A stretch of DNA of 44,870 bases from Burkholderiaceae bacterium (GTDB lineage Bacteria > Pseudomonadota > Gammaproteobacteria > Burkholderiales > Burkholderiaceae_F). The position numbers and the translations under genes were made by a program. A model generated the notes under the pieces. It was not told the origin of the DNA. It saw nothing but the letters and a program-made list of their open reading frames with translations, and searched no databases. Below are positions 16,270-26,361 of the stretch, piece by piece (positions within the stretch are counted from its first letter, which is position 1; every line of letters begins with the position of its first letter). Location: contig JALHMQ010000034.1 in assembly GCA_022843955.1 (NCBI GenBank), positions 1 to 44,870 on the forward strand. Direction: 5' to 3'.

Positions 16270-18111
16270 ATGGACACGCTCGACGCCTCCCGCACACTGA
16301 TCCGCACCCGCATCGACGCGCTGCGCGCGGCGCTGAACTGCGCCGCACTTGCCGCCTGGGTCGTGCCTTCGTCCGACCCGCATCTGTCTGAGTATCTGCC
16401 CGCCCATTGGCAGGGACGCGAGTGGCTGAGCGGCTTCACCGGCTCGGTCGGCACGCTGGTGGTGACCGCCGAATTCGCCGGCCTGTGGGTCGACAGCCGC
16501 TACTGGGTGATGGCAGAGGCGCAGCTAGCCGGCACCGGTATCGCGCTGATGAAGATCCCCAGCGCCGGCAGCACCGCACACCTGGATTGGATGGCCGAGC
16601 ACCTGCCCAATGGCAGCACGGTCGGCGTCGATGGCGACGTACTCGGTCTGGCCGCAGCCCGGCTGCTGCAGTCGACCCTCGCCGCGCGCGGCGTCGCACT
16701 CGATACCGGGCGCGACCTGCTGGATGTGATCTGGCCCGACCGCCCCGCACTGCCTACGGCCCTGGTCTACGAGCATGTGCCGCCGTTCGCGGCCACTTCG
16801 CGCGCCGACAAACTGGCCGCGCTGCGCGCCGAGATGCGCCGCGCCGGCACCACGCACCACTTCATCTCCACGCTCGACGACCTCGCCTGGTTGCTCAACC
16901 TGCGCGGCGCGGACGTCTCATACAACCCGGTGTTCATCGCCCATGCGCTGATCGACCTCACGGGCGGGCGGTTGTTCATCGACGAGCGCAAGGTGCCGCC
17001 GCGGATCGTCTCGCGCCTTGCGGAAGACGGCGTCACGCTGGCGCCCTACGCGCGCGCCGCCGACGCGCTGCGGTCGTTGCCGGCCGGCAGCACGCTGCTC
17101 GTCGATCCGCGCCGCGTGACCGTCGGTCTGCGCAGCGCCGTGTCGGAACACGTGTCCGTGGTGGAGGCGATCAACCCGTCGACGATGGCGAAGAGTCGCA
17201 AGACGGCAGCCGAGGCGGACCACGTGCGACTGGCGATGACACAAGATGGTGCTGCGCTCGCCGAGTTCTTTGCCTGGTTCGAGTCCGCGCTGGCTCGCGG
17301 CGAGCGCATCACCGAATTGACCATCGACGAGCAGATCACCGCGGCGCGCGCCCGCCAGCCGGGCTTCGTCAGCCCGAGCTTCTCGACCATCGCCGGCTGG
17401 AAGGCCAACGGCGCCATGCCGCACTACCGCGCCACCGACGAGTCGCACGCCGTGATCCGCGACGCGGGCCATGCCGACGACGGCCTGCTGCTAATCGACA
17501 GTGGCGGCCAGTACGTGTGCGGCACCACCGACATCACGCGCGTGGTGCCAGTCGGTGAACCGAGCAATGCCGAGCGGACCGACTTCACGCGCGTGCTCAA
17601 GGGCATGATCGCCCTGTCCCGGACCCTGTTTCCACGCGGCACGCGCTCGCCGGTGCTCGATGCGATCGCTCGCGCGCCGATCTGGGCCGGCGGCGTCGAC
17701 TATGGCCACGGCACCGGCCATGGCGTTGGCTACTTCTTGAACGTGCACGAAGGGCCGCACGGCATCACGCCGCACCTGCCACCCGAGCCGCAGACCGCGA
17801 TGGAGCCGGGCATGATCACCTCCAACGAGCCGGGGCTGTACCGGCCCGGCAAATGGGGCGTGCGGATCGAGAACCTGGTACTCAACGTGCCCGCCGACAC
17901 CGGCGCCGAAGCAGTGCAGTTCGGCGAGTTCCTGCGCTTCGAAACACTCACGCTGTGCCCGATCGACACGCGCTGCATCGACCGCAGCCTGCTGTCGACC
18001 GACGAGATCGACTGGCTCAACGCTTATCACGCCGAGGTCTGGCACCGCGTCAGCCCCTGGGTCACTGGCGAAGCACTCGACTGGCTGCAACGGCGCACGC
18101 AGCCGATCTGA
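16270..18111 (+). CDS. Xaa-Pro aminopeptidase (aminopeptidase P, M24B)
   Basis: The 613-residue protein is the long, three-domain form of aminopeptidase P, which removes N-terminal residues preceding proline. Two creatinase-like N-terminal domains precede the pita-bread catalytic domain. The metal ligands are visible: Asp in LLLIDSGGQY, Asp in GTTDITR, His in GHGTGHGVG, Glu in TSNEPGLY and Glu in GVRIENLVL. The long form is the one found in animals and many proteobacteria, compared with about 440 residues for E. coli PepP. The open frame extends far upstream, but the ATG at 16270 fits the family start. It is divergent from FKBP. Confidence 0.95.
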   Translation: MDTLDASRTLIRTRIDALRAALNCAALAAWVVPSSDPHLSEYLPAHWQGREWLSGFTGSVGTLVVTAEFAGLWVDSRYWVMAEAQLAGTGIALMKIPSAGSTAHLDWMAEHLPNGSTVGVDGDVLGLAAARLLQSTLAARGVALDTGRDLLDVIWPDRPALPTALVYEHVPPFAATSRADKLAALRAEMRRAGTTHHFISTLDDLAWLLNLRGADVSYNPVFIAHALIDLTGGRLFIDERKVPPRIVSRLAEDGVTLAPYARAADALRSLPAGSTLLVDPRRVTVGLRSAVSEHVSVVEAINPSTMAKSRKTAAEADHVRLAMTQDGAALAEFFAWFESALARGERITELTIDEQITAARARQPGFVSPSFSTIAGWKANGAMPHYRATDESHAVIRDAGHADDGLLLIDSGGQYVCGTTDITRVVPVGEPSNAERTDFTRVLKGMIALSRTLFPRGTRSPVLDAIARAPIWAGGVDYGHGTGHGVGYFLNVHEGPHGITPHLPPEPQTAMEPGMITSNEPGLYRPGKWGVRIENLVLNVPADTGAEAVQFGEFLRFETLTLCPIDTRCIDRSLLSTDEIDWLNAYHAEVWHRVSPWVTGEALDWLQRRTQPI

Positions 18112-18193
18112 CCGCCGCAGCGCCACGTGCGCCGACTCAACCTGACGTCATCCGGAAGTCTTGGGCAGTTTCGCGCTTTGGCCACGCGTGCCC

Positions 18194-18202
18194 TGTTACA
18201 CT
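18194..18202 (+). promoter_or_regulatory. Candidate extended -10 promoter of the helicase gene
   Basis: TGTTACACT is an extended -10 element (TG-N-TACACT). It lies about 200 bp upstream of the helicase ATG, without a clear -35. The resulting leader of about 200 nt fills most of the 297-bp stretch 18112-18408, where I see no gene. Long leaders are common for cold-regulated DEAD-box helicases. Confidence 0.35.
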
Positions 18203-18408
18203 GCGGGCACGCGGTGACTTGACCAGCGGCATCGAACTCTCGGTGCTTCCTCACCGCCGTCAATCCTGACGCGGGTCGTAGCGAGTCTCCCAACCTCGCC
18301 CTTCCCCAAAAAGCCAAATCTCGTTCTGCAGTCGGCTGGTCGACGAACATGCAGCGGCACGCTTGGCGTCCGCAGGCATGGCAGGCCGAACACCCAGCAA
18401 GGGTTCTC

Positions 18409-20139
18409 ATGTCTTTCGCAAGTCTCGGCTTGTCCGACGCGCTCGTGCGTGCGGTCGCTGATGTCGGTTACACCGACCCGACCCCGATCCAGAAACAGGC
18501 CATTCCCGCGGTTCTCGAAGGCCGCGACCTGCTCGCCGGCGCCCAGACCGGTACCGGCAAGACCGCCGGCTTCGTGCTGCCGATCCTGCAGCGCCTCACC
18601 GATAACCCGTCGACCGGTCGCCGGCCGATCCGTGTGCTCATTCTCACGCCCACGCGCGAACTGGCAGCTCAGGTCGAGGAAAGCGTGCGCGTCTATGGCA
18701 AGCACGTCGACGTCACCTCCACCATGATCTTCGGCGGCGTGTCGATCAACCCGCAGATCAGTTCGCTCAAGCAAGGCGTCGACATCGTCGTGGCCACGCC
18801 GGGCCGCCTGCTCGACCACGTTGGCCAGCGCACCATCGACCTGTCCAAGGTCGAGATCCTGGTGCTCGACGAGGGCGATCGCATGCTCGACATGGGCTTC
18901 ATCCATGACATCAAGCGCGTGCTCAAGCTGCTGCCGCCCAAGCGCCAGAACCTGCTGTTCTCGGCGACGTTCTCCGACGAGATCAAGACGCTGGCCGAGG
19001 GCCTGCTGAACAAGCCGCAGCACATCCAGGCGACGCCACGCAACACCGCGGTCGAAGCGGTGGCGCAGAAGGTGTTGCTGGTCGATGCCAAGCGCAAACC
19101 TGAGCTGCTGATTCACCTGGTCAAGGAACACAACTGGTTCCAGGTGCTGGTCTTCACCCGCACCAAGCACGGCGCCAACAAGCTCGCCGCGCAGTTGCTC
19201 AAGCACCAGATCCCCGCGCTGGCGATCCACGGCAACAAGAGCCAGAACGCGCGCACCCGTGCGCTCGCCGAGTTCAAGAAGGGCGATATGCAGGTGCTGG
19301 TGGCCACTGACATCGCCGCGCGCGGTATCGACATCGACGAACTGCCGCACGTGGTCAATTTCGATCTTCCCAACGTGCCGGAGGACTACGTCCACCGGAT
19401 CGGCCGCACCGGCCGCGCGGGTGCCACCGGCGAGGCATTGTCCCTGGTCGCACCCGACGAACTGAACCTGCTGCGCGATGTCGAGCGCTTCACCAGGCTG
19501 GCGCTGCCACGCGAGGTGGTGCCGGGCTTCGAGCGCGGCAGCCCGTCGTTGCTGCCTGAGCCGGCGCACGAGCCGGACCGCACACCGCATGGCCACTCCC
19601 GCCGCGACGCACACCACACGGCGCCGCGTCGCGAAGGCCGCGGACAGGGCGGCGAGCGCCGTGGCAACGGCGGCGGCAATGGTGGAGGACAGGGCAAGCC
19701 GCGCAAACCGAACCCACAGGGCGCGCCGCGCCGGCCGCAGCCGGCTCAACAGGCGGGCGCCGAGGGCGCGCCCGCAGGCGGTCGCCGCGGCGAGCGCAGC
19801 CAGGAGCGCACTGCCCCGCGCGATCCGCAATACAACCCGCTGGTGGATCCGCAGACTGGCAAGCTGCAACGTCCGCCCCGGCCAGAGCCAAGTGACGAGC
19901 GCATCCTCGCCGACCCGAATGCCTATCTCAACGCCGCGCCTTTCGGCAACCGGGGCGGTGGTGGTGGCGGTGGCGGACGCGGCGGCAACGCCGGCCCCCG
20001 CCCGCCGAAATCCGGCAAGCCGGGCCCGCGCGGCCCACGCAAGCCGGGCGAGCGCTCCGGCGGCGGCCGCGGCCCGCGCCAGGAAGACACCACCGGCGTG
20101 CGCTCCAACCTGCCTCCCGGCTGGAGCGGCAACAAGTAG
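18409..20139 (+). CDS. rhlE: ATP-dependent DEAD-box RNA helicase, RhlE type
   Basis: The 576-residue helicase has the two RecA-like domains of the DEAD-box family. In order: Q-motif ([13 protein letters not shown]), motif I AQTGTGKT, Ia PTREL, GG, TPGR, motif II DEGD at 154-157, motif III SAT, then ARGIDI and [12 protein letters not shown]. Motif II has glycine in place of the usual alanine (DEGD for DEAD), an uncommon variant. After about residue 385 comes a long Arg/Gly/Pro-rich tail likely to bind RNA or aid degradosome or ribosome contacts. The ATG at 18409 gives the normal [10 protein letters not shown] start. The gene is followed by a modest hairpin. Confidence 0.94.
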   Translation: MSFASLGLSDALVRAVADVGYTDPTPIQKQAIPAVLEGRDLLAGAQTGTGKTAGFVLPILQRLTDNPSTGRRPIRVLILTPTRELAAQVEESVRVYGKHVDVTSTMIFGGVSINPQISSLKQGVDIVVATPGRLLDHVGQRTIDLSKVEILVLDEGDRMLDMGFIHDIKRVLKLLPPKRQNLLFSATFSDEIKTLAEGLLNKPQHIQATPRNTAVEAVAQKVLLVDAKRKPELLIHLVKEHNWFQVLVFTRTKHGANKLAAQLLKHQIPALAIHGNKSQNARTRALAEFKKGDMQVLVATDIAARGIDIDELPHVVNFDLPNVPEDYVHRIGRTGRAGATGEALSLVAPDELNLLRDVERFTRLALPREVVPGFERGSPSLLPEPAHEPDRTPHGHSRRDAHHTAPRREGRGQGGERRGNGGGNGGGQGKPRKPNPQGAPRRPQPAQQAGAEGAPAGGRRGERSQERTAPRDPQYNPLVDPQTGKLQRPPRPEPSDERILADPNAYLNAAPFGNRGGGGGGGGRGGNAGPRPPKSGKPGPRGPRKPGERSGGGRGPRQEDTTGVRSNLPPGWSGNK

Positions 20140-20149
20140 TCAATGACGC

Positions 20150-20178
20150 CGCACCGGCGCACGCGCGTCGGTGCGTTT
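20150..20178 (+). terminator. Possible terminator after the helicase
   Basis: CGCACCG (20150-20156) pairs with CGGTGCG (20169-20175), with a GC-rich inner stretch and only three T afterwards. It starts 10 bp after the helicase stop. It is a weak terminator candidate, since the T-run is short. Confidence 0.35.
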
Positions 20179-20299
20179 GCTCAGCGCCTGTCGCGCGGTG
20201 CTTGCGCTGGGTCGCCAGCGCTGCGATGTCCCAACGCAGCAGCGTGGGCTGAAACGCTGCGTCACTGCGCTGATCTGCGCAACGTCGTAGAGCGCAACG

Positions 20300-21394
<1,095 letters not shown>

Positions 21395-21558
21395 CGGGAT
21401 TGCGCTCCTTGTGTGGCGTCGACGCGTCGAAGCGATTCGTCGACACTGTCTCGACATATCGGGGCAGGTCGGGCGTGGCACAAGGCCGGCAGGCACGTCG
21501 GTCGCCTCCCTTCAACCCGCTGCCGTCCTCTGCCCTGTCCATTCGCCGAGCATTCGCC

Positions 21559-21852
21559 ATGTCCAAGCCCGACCGAACGCCGATCGACATCGTCCACAAC
21601 GAGGCAGCGTCGCGCTTCGAAGCGCGCATCGAGGGCTGGCTATGCCGCTGTGATTACTACCTGACCGACGGTGTCATGCACATCGTTCACACCGAGGTCG
21701 CGCCCGCCGTCGAAGGCCAGGGCATCGCCGCTGCTCTCGTTCGGGCAACCCTGGACCATGCGCAGCAGCACGGATTGAAAGTCAGGCCACGCTGCTCTTA
21801 CGTGCGTGTCTACATGCAGCGTCATCCAGACACGCAGGCGCTGCTCGCCTGA
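21559..21852 (+). CDS. Small GNAT acetyltransferase (NATD1/YjdJ-like)
   Basis: This 97-residue protein matches the minimal GNAT family exemplified by YjdJ and human NATD1. Hallmarks are IVHNEAASRFEARIEG, HIVHTEVAPAVEGQGIAAALVRATLDHA (acetyl-CoA loop EGQGIAAALV) and RPRCSYVRVYMQRHPD. The substrate is unknown. It starts at ATG 21559 and is divergent from the HtrA gene. Confidence 0.88.
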   Translation: MSKPDRTPIDIVHNEAASRFEARIEGWLCRCDYYLTDGVMHIVHTEVAPAVEGQGIAAALVRATLDHAQQHGLKVRPRCSYVRVYMQRHPDTQALLA

Positions 21853-21876
21853 CCGCACCGCGACCCGCACGGCGGC

Positions 21877-22608
21877 TCAGCCGCATTGATTGCCGGCACG
21901 CAGGCGCTCCCGGCACTGCCACGGTGCCATTGGCGCGTCCTCTTGCCACAGGCCGCGGCGGGCCGCCTGTGCTTGCGCCATCGCCTCGGCATATCGCTCG
22001 CGCTCCACCGCCGTTTGTTCGCGCGCATAGGCGGCGTAGTGCCAGACGTGTCCTGCCTCCAGCAGGTCCAGTTCGAGGTCGCGCGGACCTGCGCCGAGGC
22101 GCTCGCTTTCGACCGTCACCCGGCAGACAGCGCGACCACGCGCATCCCGCTTGTAGCAATCAACGCTGACACGAACGTCGCGCAACAGCGCGGCCAGCGC
22201 CGAGCGCGCGGCCCACCCATGCGTTTGCAGCAGTTCCGGTGCATCGACGCCGTGCAGCCTGATGCGGACGCGCCGAAGGTTGCGGCTCTCGGGCGACGTC
22301 GGAACGAAGACGAAGGTGTCGCCGTCGTCGATCGACTCGGCTCGACCCGACGCCAACAGAGGCAAATCCGAAGGCGCCACTGATCGAACCGATGCCCGCT
22401 CGCTCAGCACGACCAGCACCGCACTCAACCCGACCGCAATCACCCCTGCGAGCAGCGCGCGCGACGCGCGGCCGCGCTGGAGCGCGACCGCACCTGAATA
22501 CGGCCGATTGCCTGCGTAGGTGGAGTGCGGCGCGCCATGCGCGCCCAGCTCAGTGCGCGTTGACACGACCGCAATGCCCTGACGACGCCGCCTGAGGACA
22601 GCCCGCAC
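21877..22608 (-). CDS. Thermonuclease-family (SNase-like) protein with membrane anchor
   Basis: The 243-residue protein has a hydrophobic segment near residues 51-68, followed by a staphylococcal-nuclease-type domain. The signature begins IDDGDTFVFV, then RRVRIRLHGVDAPE (catalytic Arg and Asp region), KRDARGRAVCRV and, near the end, RRGLWQEDAP. The anchor suggests that the domain is displayed in the periplasm. The start is uncertain: the first in-frame codon is GTG at 22608 and a later GTG is possible. It is divergent from the next gene with only 38 bp between. Confidence 0.82.
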   Translation of the reverse strand: MRAVLRRRRQGIAVVSTRTELGAHGAPHSTYAGNRPYSGAVALQRGRASRALLAGVIAVGLSAVLVVLSERASVRSVAPSDLPLLASGRAESIDDGDTFVFVPTSPESRNLRRVRIRLHGVDAPELLQTHGWAARSALAALLRDVRVSVDCYKRDARGRAVCRVTVESERLGAGPRDLELDLLEAGHVWHYAAYAREQTAVERERYAEAMAQAQAARRGLWQEDAPMAPWQCRERLRAGNQCG

Positions 22609-22646
22609 GCTTCTTGCCGTGACACCGATTCACTTGCCGGCACCCC

Positions 22647-23312
22647 ATGAAACTACTTTGGCTGACGATCCTCAGTGCGATTGTCGTCGCGCTCGCGAGC
22701 CTGTACCTCTCGTCCCGCCCGCAACTCGACCGTTCGCTGGTCGATCGAGCGCCCAATACGACGACCGGCAGCGTGGACCAAGCCGTCCCGCTGCGGGCGG
22801 ACAAGCCGCGCACTGGCGACGAAGCTGCGTCGCAGCAGAGCGCCGCGTCGACCAAGGCCACGGCAAGTACAAGCACAAGCGGCGCTCCACCGCGATCCAG
22901 CGCGAGTCAGGGCACGGCCGTGCCTTTGCCCGCGGTGTCCGCGAGCGTGCCTCCGAGCCGTCCGTCCGCAGCGCTGGCAGGCCCAGTTGCCGGCAGCGAC
23001 TCCGCCGACGTTGCTCTGCGGCCGGACCGCGCAGCACAGCGACCGGCGGCGCGTCTCCTCGACTCACCTGCACCCTCGCGGTTGCCGCGCGCCGAGCGCC
23101 CGTCATCTCCCACCAGTCGCCTCGCGTCCGTCGGTACCGACACACCCAGCGCAGTTGCTCTGCAGGCGGCCCAGTGCCGAGCGCTGGCCGCCTACTTGAG
23201 CGACCTGCAGACGCGCGCCGACCGTGCTGCAAATGCCGAGGAGGCTGCCATGGTCTCTGAACAGCGCAGAATTACGTATGCCCGACAAGGGGAACTCGGC
23301 TGCGACAGATAG
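22647..23312 (+). CDS. Membrane-anchored low-complexity protein with C-terminal Cys-flanked helix
   Basis: The 221-residue protein opens with a membrane segment (KLLWLTILSAIVVALASLYL). About 140 residues follow that are rich in Ala, Ser, Pro and Arg with no recognised domain. A short C-terminal helical segment lies between two cysteines (QCRALAAYLSDLQTRADRA to GELGC). A Cys-helix-helix-Cys ending of this kind occurs in small periplasmic proteins of beta- and gammaproteobacteria. The function is unknown. The disordered middle suggests a spacer that lets the C-terminal module reach across the periplasm. Confidence 0.6.
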   Translation: MKLLWLTILSAIVVALASLYLSSRPQLDRSLVDRAPNTTTGSVDQAVPLRADKPRTGDEAASQQSAASTKATASTSTSGAPPRSSASQGTAVPLPAVSASVPPSRPSAALAGPVAGSDSADVALRPDRAAQRPAARLLDSPAPSRLPRAERPSSPTSRLASVGTDTPSAVALQAAQCRALAAYLSDLQTRADRAANAEEAAMVSEQRRITYARQGELGCDR

Positions 23313-23408
23313 ACCTGTTTCGATGACATAGGCGTCACATTCGATGCAGATCAGGGGGCGTTCCGATTCGAGGAGACCCTCGGAACCGTGCTGCGACGCA
23401 CCAGAGCC

Positions 23409-23417
23409 TGCTACAGT
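23409..23417 (+). promoter_or_regulatory. Extended -10 promoter of a candidate small RNA
   Basis: TGCTACAGT contains the extended -10 TG and a TACAGT hexamer (23412-23417). The -35 region is weak. The element resembles the candidate helicase promoter TGTTACACT at 18194. Transcription would start near 23424. Confidence 0.4.
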
Positions 23418-23423
23418 GCGCTC

Positions 23424-23524
23424 TATTCGATCCGCGGCGATGCAGTTGCAGCGGATCCGCTGGTTGTCTCCTCCACCTCCTAAAGGTGGTTTCAAAGCCC
23501 GAGGTTCGCCTCGGGCTTTTTTTT
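23424..23524 (+). ncRNA. Candidate intergenic small RNA of about 100 nt
   Basis: Between the stop at 23312 and the convergent lipoprotein gene lies a compact three-hairpin segment. Hairpin 1 is GATCCGC (23429-23435) with GCGGATC (23451-23457). Hairpin 2 is CCACCT (23473-23478) with AGGTGG (23484-23489) around CCTAA. Hairpin 3 is the terminator. The segment between hairpins 1 and 2 plus the hairpin 2 loop is rich in CUCC (GTCTCCTCCACCTCC), a potential anti-Shine-Dalgarno. An extended -10 promoter precedes it. It may instead be a 3' UTR of the upstream gene. Confidence 0.45.
23494..23524 (+). terminator. Strong Rho-independent terminator
   Basis: AAAGCCCGAGG (23494-23504) pairs perfectly with CCTCGGGCTTT (23509-23519) around a TTCG tetraloop, and a run of eight T closes it. 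The T-tract is on the plus strand, so it ends plus-strand transcription 180 bp beyond the preceding gene, or ends the candidate small RNA. Confidence 0.95.
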
Positions 23525-23534
23525 CGCCCCCGCC

Positions 23535-26102
23535 CTAGCGCGGTATCGCGCACAACTGGGCGTTGATGCCGTCCGACAGCGAAACTTCGAATCGGCCGCC
23601 GGCTGGCAGGCTGGCAACGTCGAGCACAACCCGACCACCACGGGCATCCAGGACAAGCACTGTCCTGTCCTCTTCGGCGCCCGCAACGCTGTCAGCCACG
23701 TGGGTGACCGAGGCGAACGGATGGCGCGCGGCGTCCCAGGTCAGTTGCAGATCGCCACCGACCGCGGCCAGCAGCACCCGCTCGGCAGCTGCAGCGCGGA
23801 CCGCATCCGACATCGGCACCGCGATCCGGCTGACAAACACCGAGCCGGCGCGCGCCAGCTCAACGGCCGCGAGCGGACCTGGACTGGGCACCTCGACATG
23901 AAAGTGTCGCTCGGGCGGCATGGCATGGTCGACCAGAACGGCATCGAAAGGCACGGCGAACACCCGTCCGTCGGCGGTGCGCAGTCGCAGTTCATAGTCG
24001 CCTTGATCAGCCACCTGCACCGCACCGCGGCGCATCTGCACTGGCGCCAGTTGCACACCGTCGAGCCGGATGGCGCCTGACACCACCAGGACGTCACTAC
24101 CCGACTTGGCGCCGCCGGTGGCGGCCTGCGCCTGCACCGAAGTAGCAGCTTGCGGCGACGCTTCGAGGAACCGCTGCACTTCGCGCAGGTTGTAGTCCGA
24201 GAACCACGCGCCGCTGCAATAGCCCATCACGTCCGTGAGCATCGAGCCGCTCGACCCGACCGGCGGCACGACCGCGTCAGTGAGCACGTCGAACAGCGGT
24301 GTGCTGCCGAGCACACCGCCGGTGTACGGGTAGCTGGGGTCTGCGTTGGTCACACCGCCGCAGGGCGCGTGCGACCGGCTGAAGTTATGGCCGAGTTCGT
24401 GGGTAAACGTGCGCAGCCACGAACTGCGGCTGGTATCCCACCCCATCGAAGACAGGTTCGGCGACGACGAGCCAACCCGGTTGACGTAGCCAATGCCGGC
24501 GGTGCCAGCGCTCACCATGGGCCGAACCAGGCCGTAGTAGTGCTTGCCAAGTGCCTCGCGGCGACGCAATTGCTCGAGTTCGCTGAGTGCACTGCTCCAC
24601 TCCGTATCGACGCCGTCGGTCACCGATGTCAGCGTGTAGGGCTGTCGAATCGAGACGGTGATGTCGCTCCGCGCGACCGGCATGCGCCGGGTCATTTCGT
24701 CGAGCGCCTGGTTGATCGCCGTGGTCGGTACGCTCGGCACGTTGTCGCCCGACACCAGGGGCACCAGTACGAGGTCGATCCGCGTGCGCGTGCCCATCGT
24801 CGGCGTGGCGCTGGCCATCACGGGAGCGCCAAACTGCTGATCCGGATCCACGGTCACGTCGACCCGCAACCCCGAGCCCACCCAGGCGTCGTTCAAGCGC
24901 GCGTTGTAGCTCTGTGCCGTGCTGTAGCGCACGCTGTCGGGAAGTGCGGTCCCCGGCATCAGCACCGGCACCGTGCCCGGTCCAGACATCGCGACCGTGC
25001 CCAGCACGGTGCTGCCGTTGTAGGCGGTGAGCCGCACGGTCGGTGCCGCAACATTGCTCGCAGTCGCCAGCACATAGGCGCGCACCCAGGTTTCTCGACC
25101 TGGCACGAGGCGCTGCCGCGTATCGGACACGGTCTGCGACATCAACTGCGCGAACTCGATCGACTCGACCCGCAGTGCGCAACCACCGCCCACGGCCACC
25201 GCGCCCCCGAACACGGTCGGCTGGCTCGCAGACAGCAGCGAGATGCTGCCGCAGGCCACACCCGCCGGCACCGCGAAGCTGATCTGCGTCGCGCTACGCT
25301 GGCCGATGGTGGCAGCCGCAGTGCCGACCAACACACCGGCGACCTCGGCGAAACCACTGCCGCTGAGCGTCACGGTGCTGCCGGTGGCGATGTTCAAGGT
25401 CGACGGGTTGGTCACCGTGATACGGGGGATCACCGTCAGCGCAGCACTCGATGCGGCGCGCTCGCCGGTGGACGACACCACCGTCACCGGGCCAGTGATC
25501 GCGTTGCCGGGAACCGTGACCGTGATCGACGTCGTGCCACTGCGAGATGCGATGCTCGCCGATGCGCCACCGGCAAACTCGACGCTGCTGGCTCGATCCA
25601 GACCACTGCCGGCGATGGTCAGCGAAGCCCCCGTCAGCAGCGACGCTGGCGACAACGACGCTACGGTCACCGGACCGATGATGGTGACCTGCTGCGAACT
25701 CTGCCGTGCGGTGCCAGCGGCATCGACCAGGGTGAGGAACGCCGAACTCGCGCCGGCCGGGACATCGAGGCCGAGGGTCGTCGCGGTCTGCGCGGCAATT
25801 GCCAGAGCGGTGCTACCCAAGCGCGCCGACACCACGCGATCCAGATTGGTCCCGGTCACGGTGAGTCGCCCGGGCGGCGCGAGCGTTGTGGGCGAGATCG
25901 CGCTGACCTGGGGCGCCGGCGCCGGCGCGGGTGTCGGTGTCGGCGTCGGCGATGGGGAAGGCGACGGTGATGGTGACGGCGCCGGCGCAGGGGTCGGCAC
26001 TGCGCCAGGCGCTGGCGCCGGAGAAGACGACCCGCCACCGCACCCGGTGATCAGCACGGCGGTGGACACACAGGCGGTCAAAAGCAGTCTGGTAGGGGAC
26101 AC
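23535..26102 (-). CDS. Large lipoprotein with IPT/TIG-like repeats and a zincin metallopeptidase motif
   Basis: The 855-residue protein has a lipoprotein signal (LITGC lipobox near residue 21) and a Pro/Ser/Thr spacer. Three or more IPT/TIG-like beta domains follow (repeats of P..L..G..LTV.GSGLD), to about residue 300. The catalytic region contains HELGHNFSRSHAPCGG near residue 568, matching HExxHxxxxxH of metzincin/M66-type peptidases. The C-terminal 200 residues are beta-rich. It is probably a surface or outer-membrane-anchored protease; substrates are unknown. It has no recognisable partner nearby. The upstream gap (26103-26361) holds nothing I recognise. Confidence 0.75.
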   Translation of the reverse strand: MSPTRLLLTACVSTAVLITGCGGGSSSPAPAPGAVPTPAPAPSPSPSPSPSPTPTPTPAPAPAPQVSAISPTTLAPPGRLTVTGTNLDRVVSARLGSTALAIAAQTATTLGLDVPAGASSAFLTLVDAAGTARQSSQQVTIIGPVTVASLSPASLLTGASLTIAGSGLDRASSVEFAGGASASIASRSGTTSITVTVPGNAITGPVTVVSSTGERAASSAALTVIPRITVTNPSTLNIATGSTVTLSGSGFAEVAGVLVGTAAATIGQRSATQISFAVPAGVACGSISLLSASQPTVFGGAVAVGGGCALRVESIEFAQLMSQTVSDTRQRLVPGRETWVRAYVLATASNVAAPTVRLTAYNGSTVLGTVAMSGPGTVPVLMPGTALPDSVRYSTAQSYNARLNDAWVGSGLRVDVTVDPDQQFGAPVMASATPTMGTRTRIDLVLVPLVSGDNVPSVPTTAINQALDEMTRRMPVARSDITVSIRQPYTLTSVTDGVDTEWSSALSELEQLRRREALGKHYYGLVRPMVSAGTAGIGYVNRVGSSSPNLSSMGWDTSRSSWLRTFTHELGHNFSRSHAPCGGVTNADPSYPYTGGVLGSTPLFDVLTDAVVPPVGSSGSMLTDVMGYCSGAWFSDYNLREVQRFLEASPQAATSVQAQAATGGAKSGSDVLVVSGAIRLDGVQLAPVQMRRGAVQVADQGDYELRLRTADGRVFAVPFDAVLVDHAMPPERHFHVEVPSPGPLAAVELARAGSVFVSRIAVPMSDAVRAAAAERVLLAAVGGDLQLTWDAARHPFASVTHVADSVAGAEEDRTVLVLDARGGRVVLDVASLPAGGRFEVSLSDGINAQLCAIPR

Positions 26103-26348
26103 GGTCTACTTTCTTCTTCAGAAGCTGCGCTTGACCTGTTTGCGTCTGCGCGCAGGGCAGCAGCAATCGCAGGGCATACAGGCAGCCTTCAGGCCTTCAA
26201 TAGGGTTCGGGCGCACGAGCGCCACGGTCTCAATCCTCGCATCCGCTGGCATTCGCTCCGATCCCACGCACTCGGTCGTCCATGCGACCGGGCGCGGCGG
26301 CGGTCAAGCCAGCGCATCGAGGTCATGCGGTGGCCATCCGGCCTAAGT

Positions 26349-26354
26349 CATAAT
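26349..26354 (+). promoter_or_regulatory. -10-like element abutting a start codon
   Basis: CATAAT ends only 7 bp before the ATG at 26362, and no Shine-Dalgarno is visible. If it is a real -10, the transcript would begin at or next to the start codon, making a leaderless mRNA. No good -35 is seen. Confidence 0.3.
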
Positions 26355-26361
26355 CCCGACT

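Noticed and set aside
18196-19869. 557-codon minus-strand reading frame opposite the helicase
   Set aside because: All helicase motifs are on the plus strand; the antisense product has no recognisable feature.
24150-25970. 606-codon plus-strand reading frame opposite the TIG lipoprotein
   Set aside because: It is Arg/His-rich without domain-like segments; the minus strand encodes a coherent signal peptide, repeats and zinc motif.
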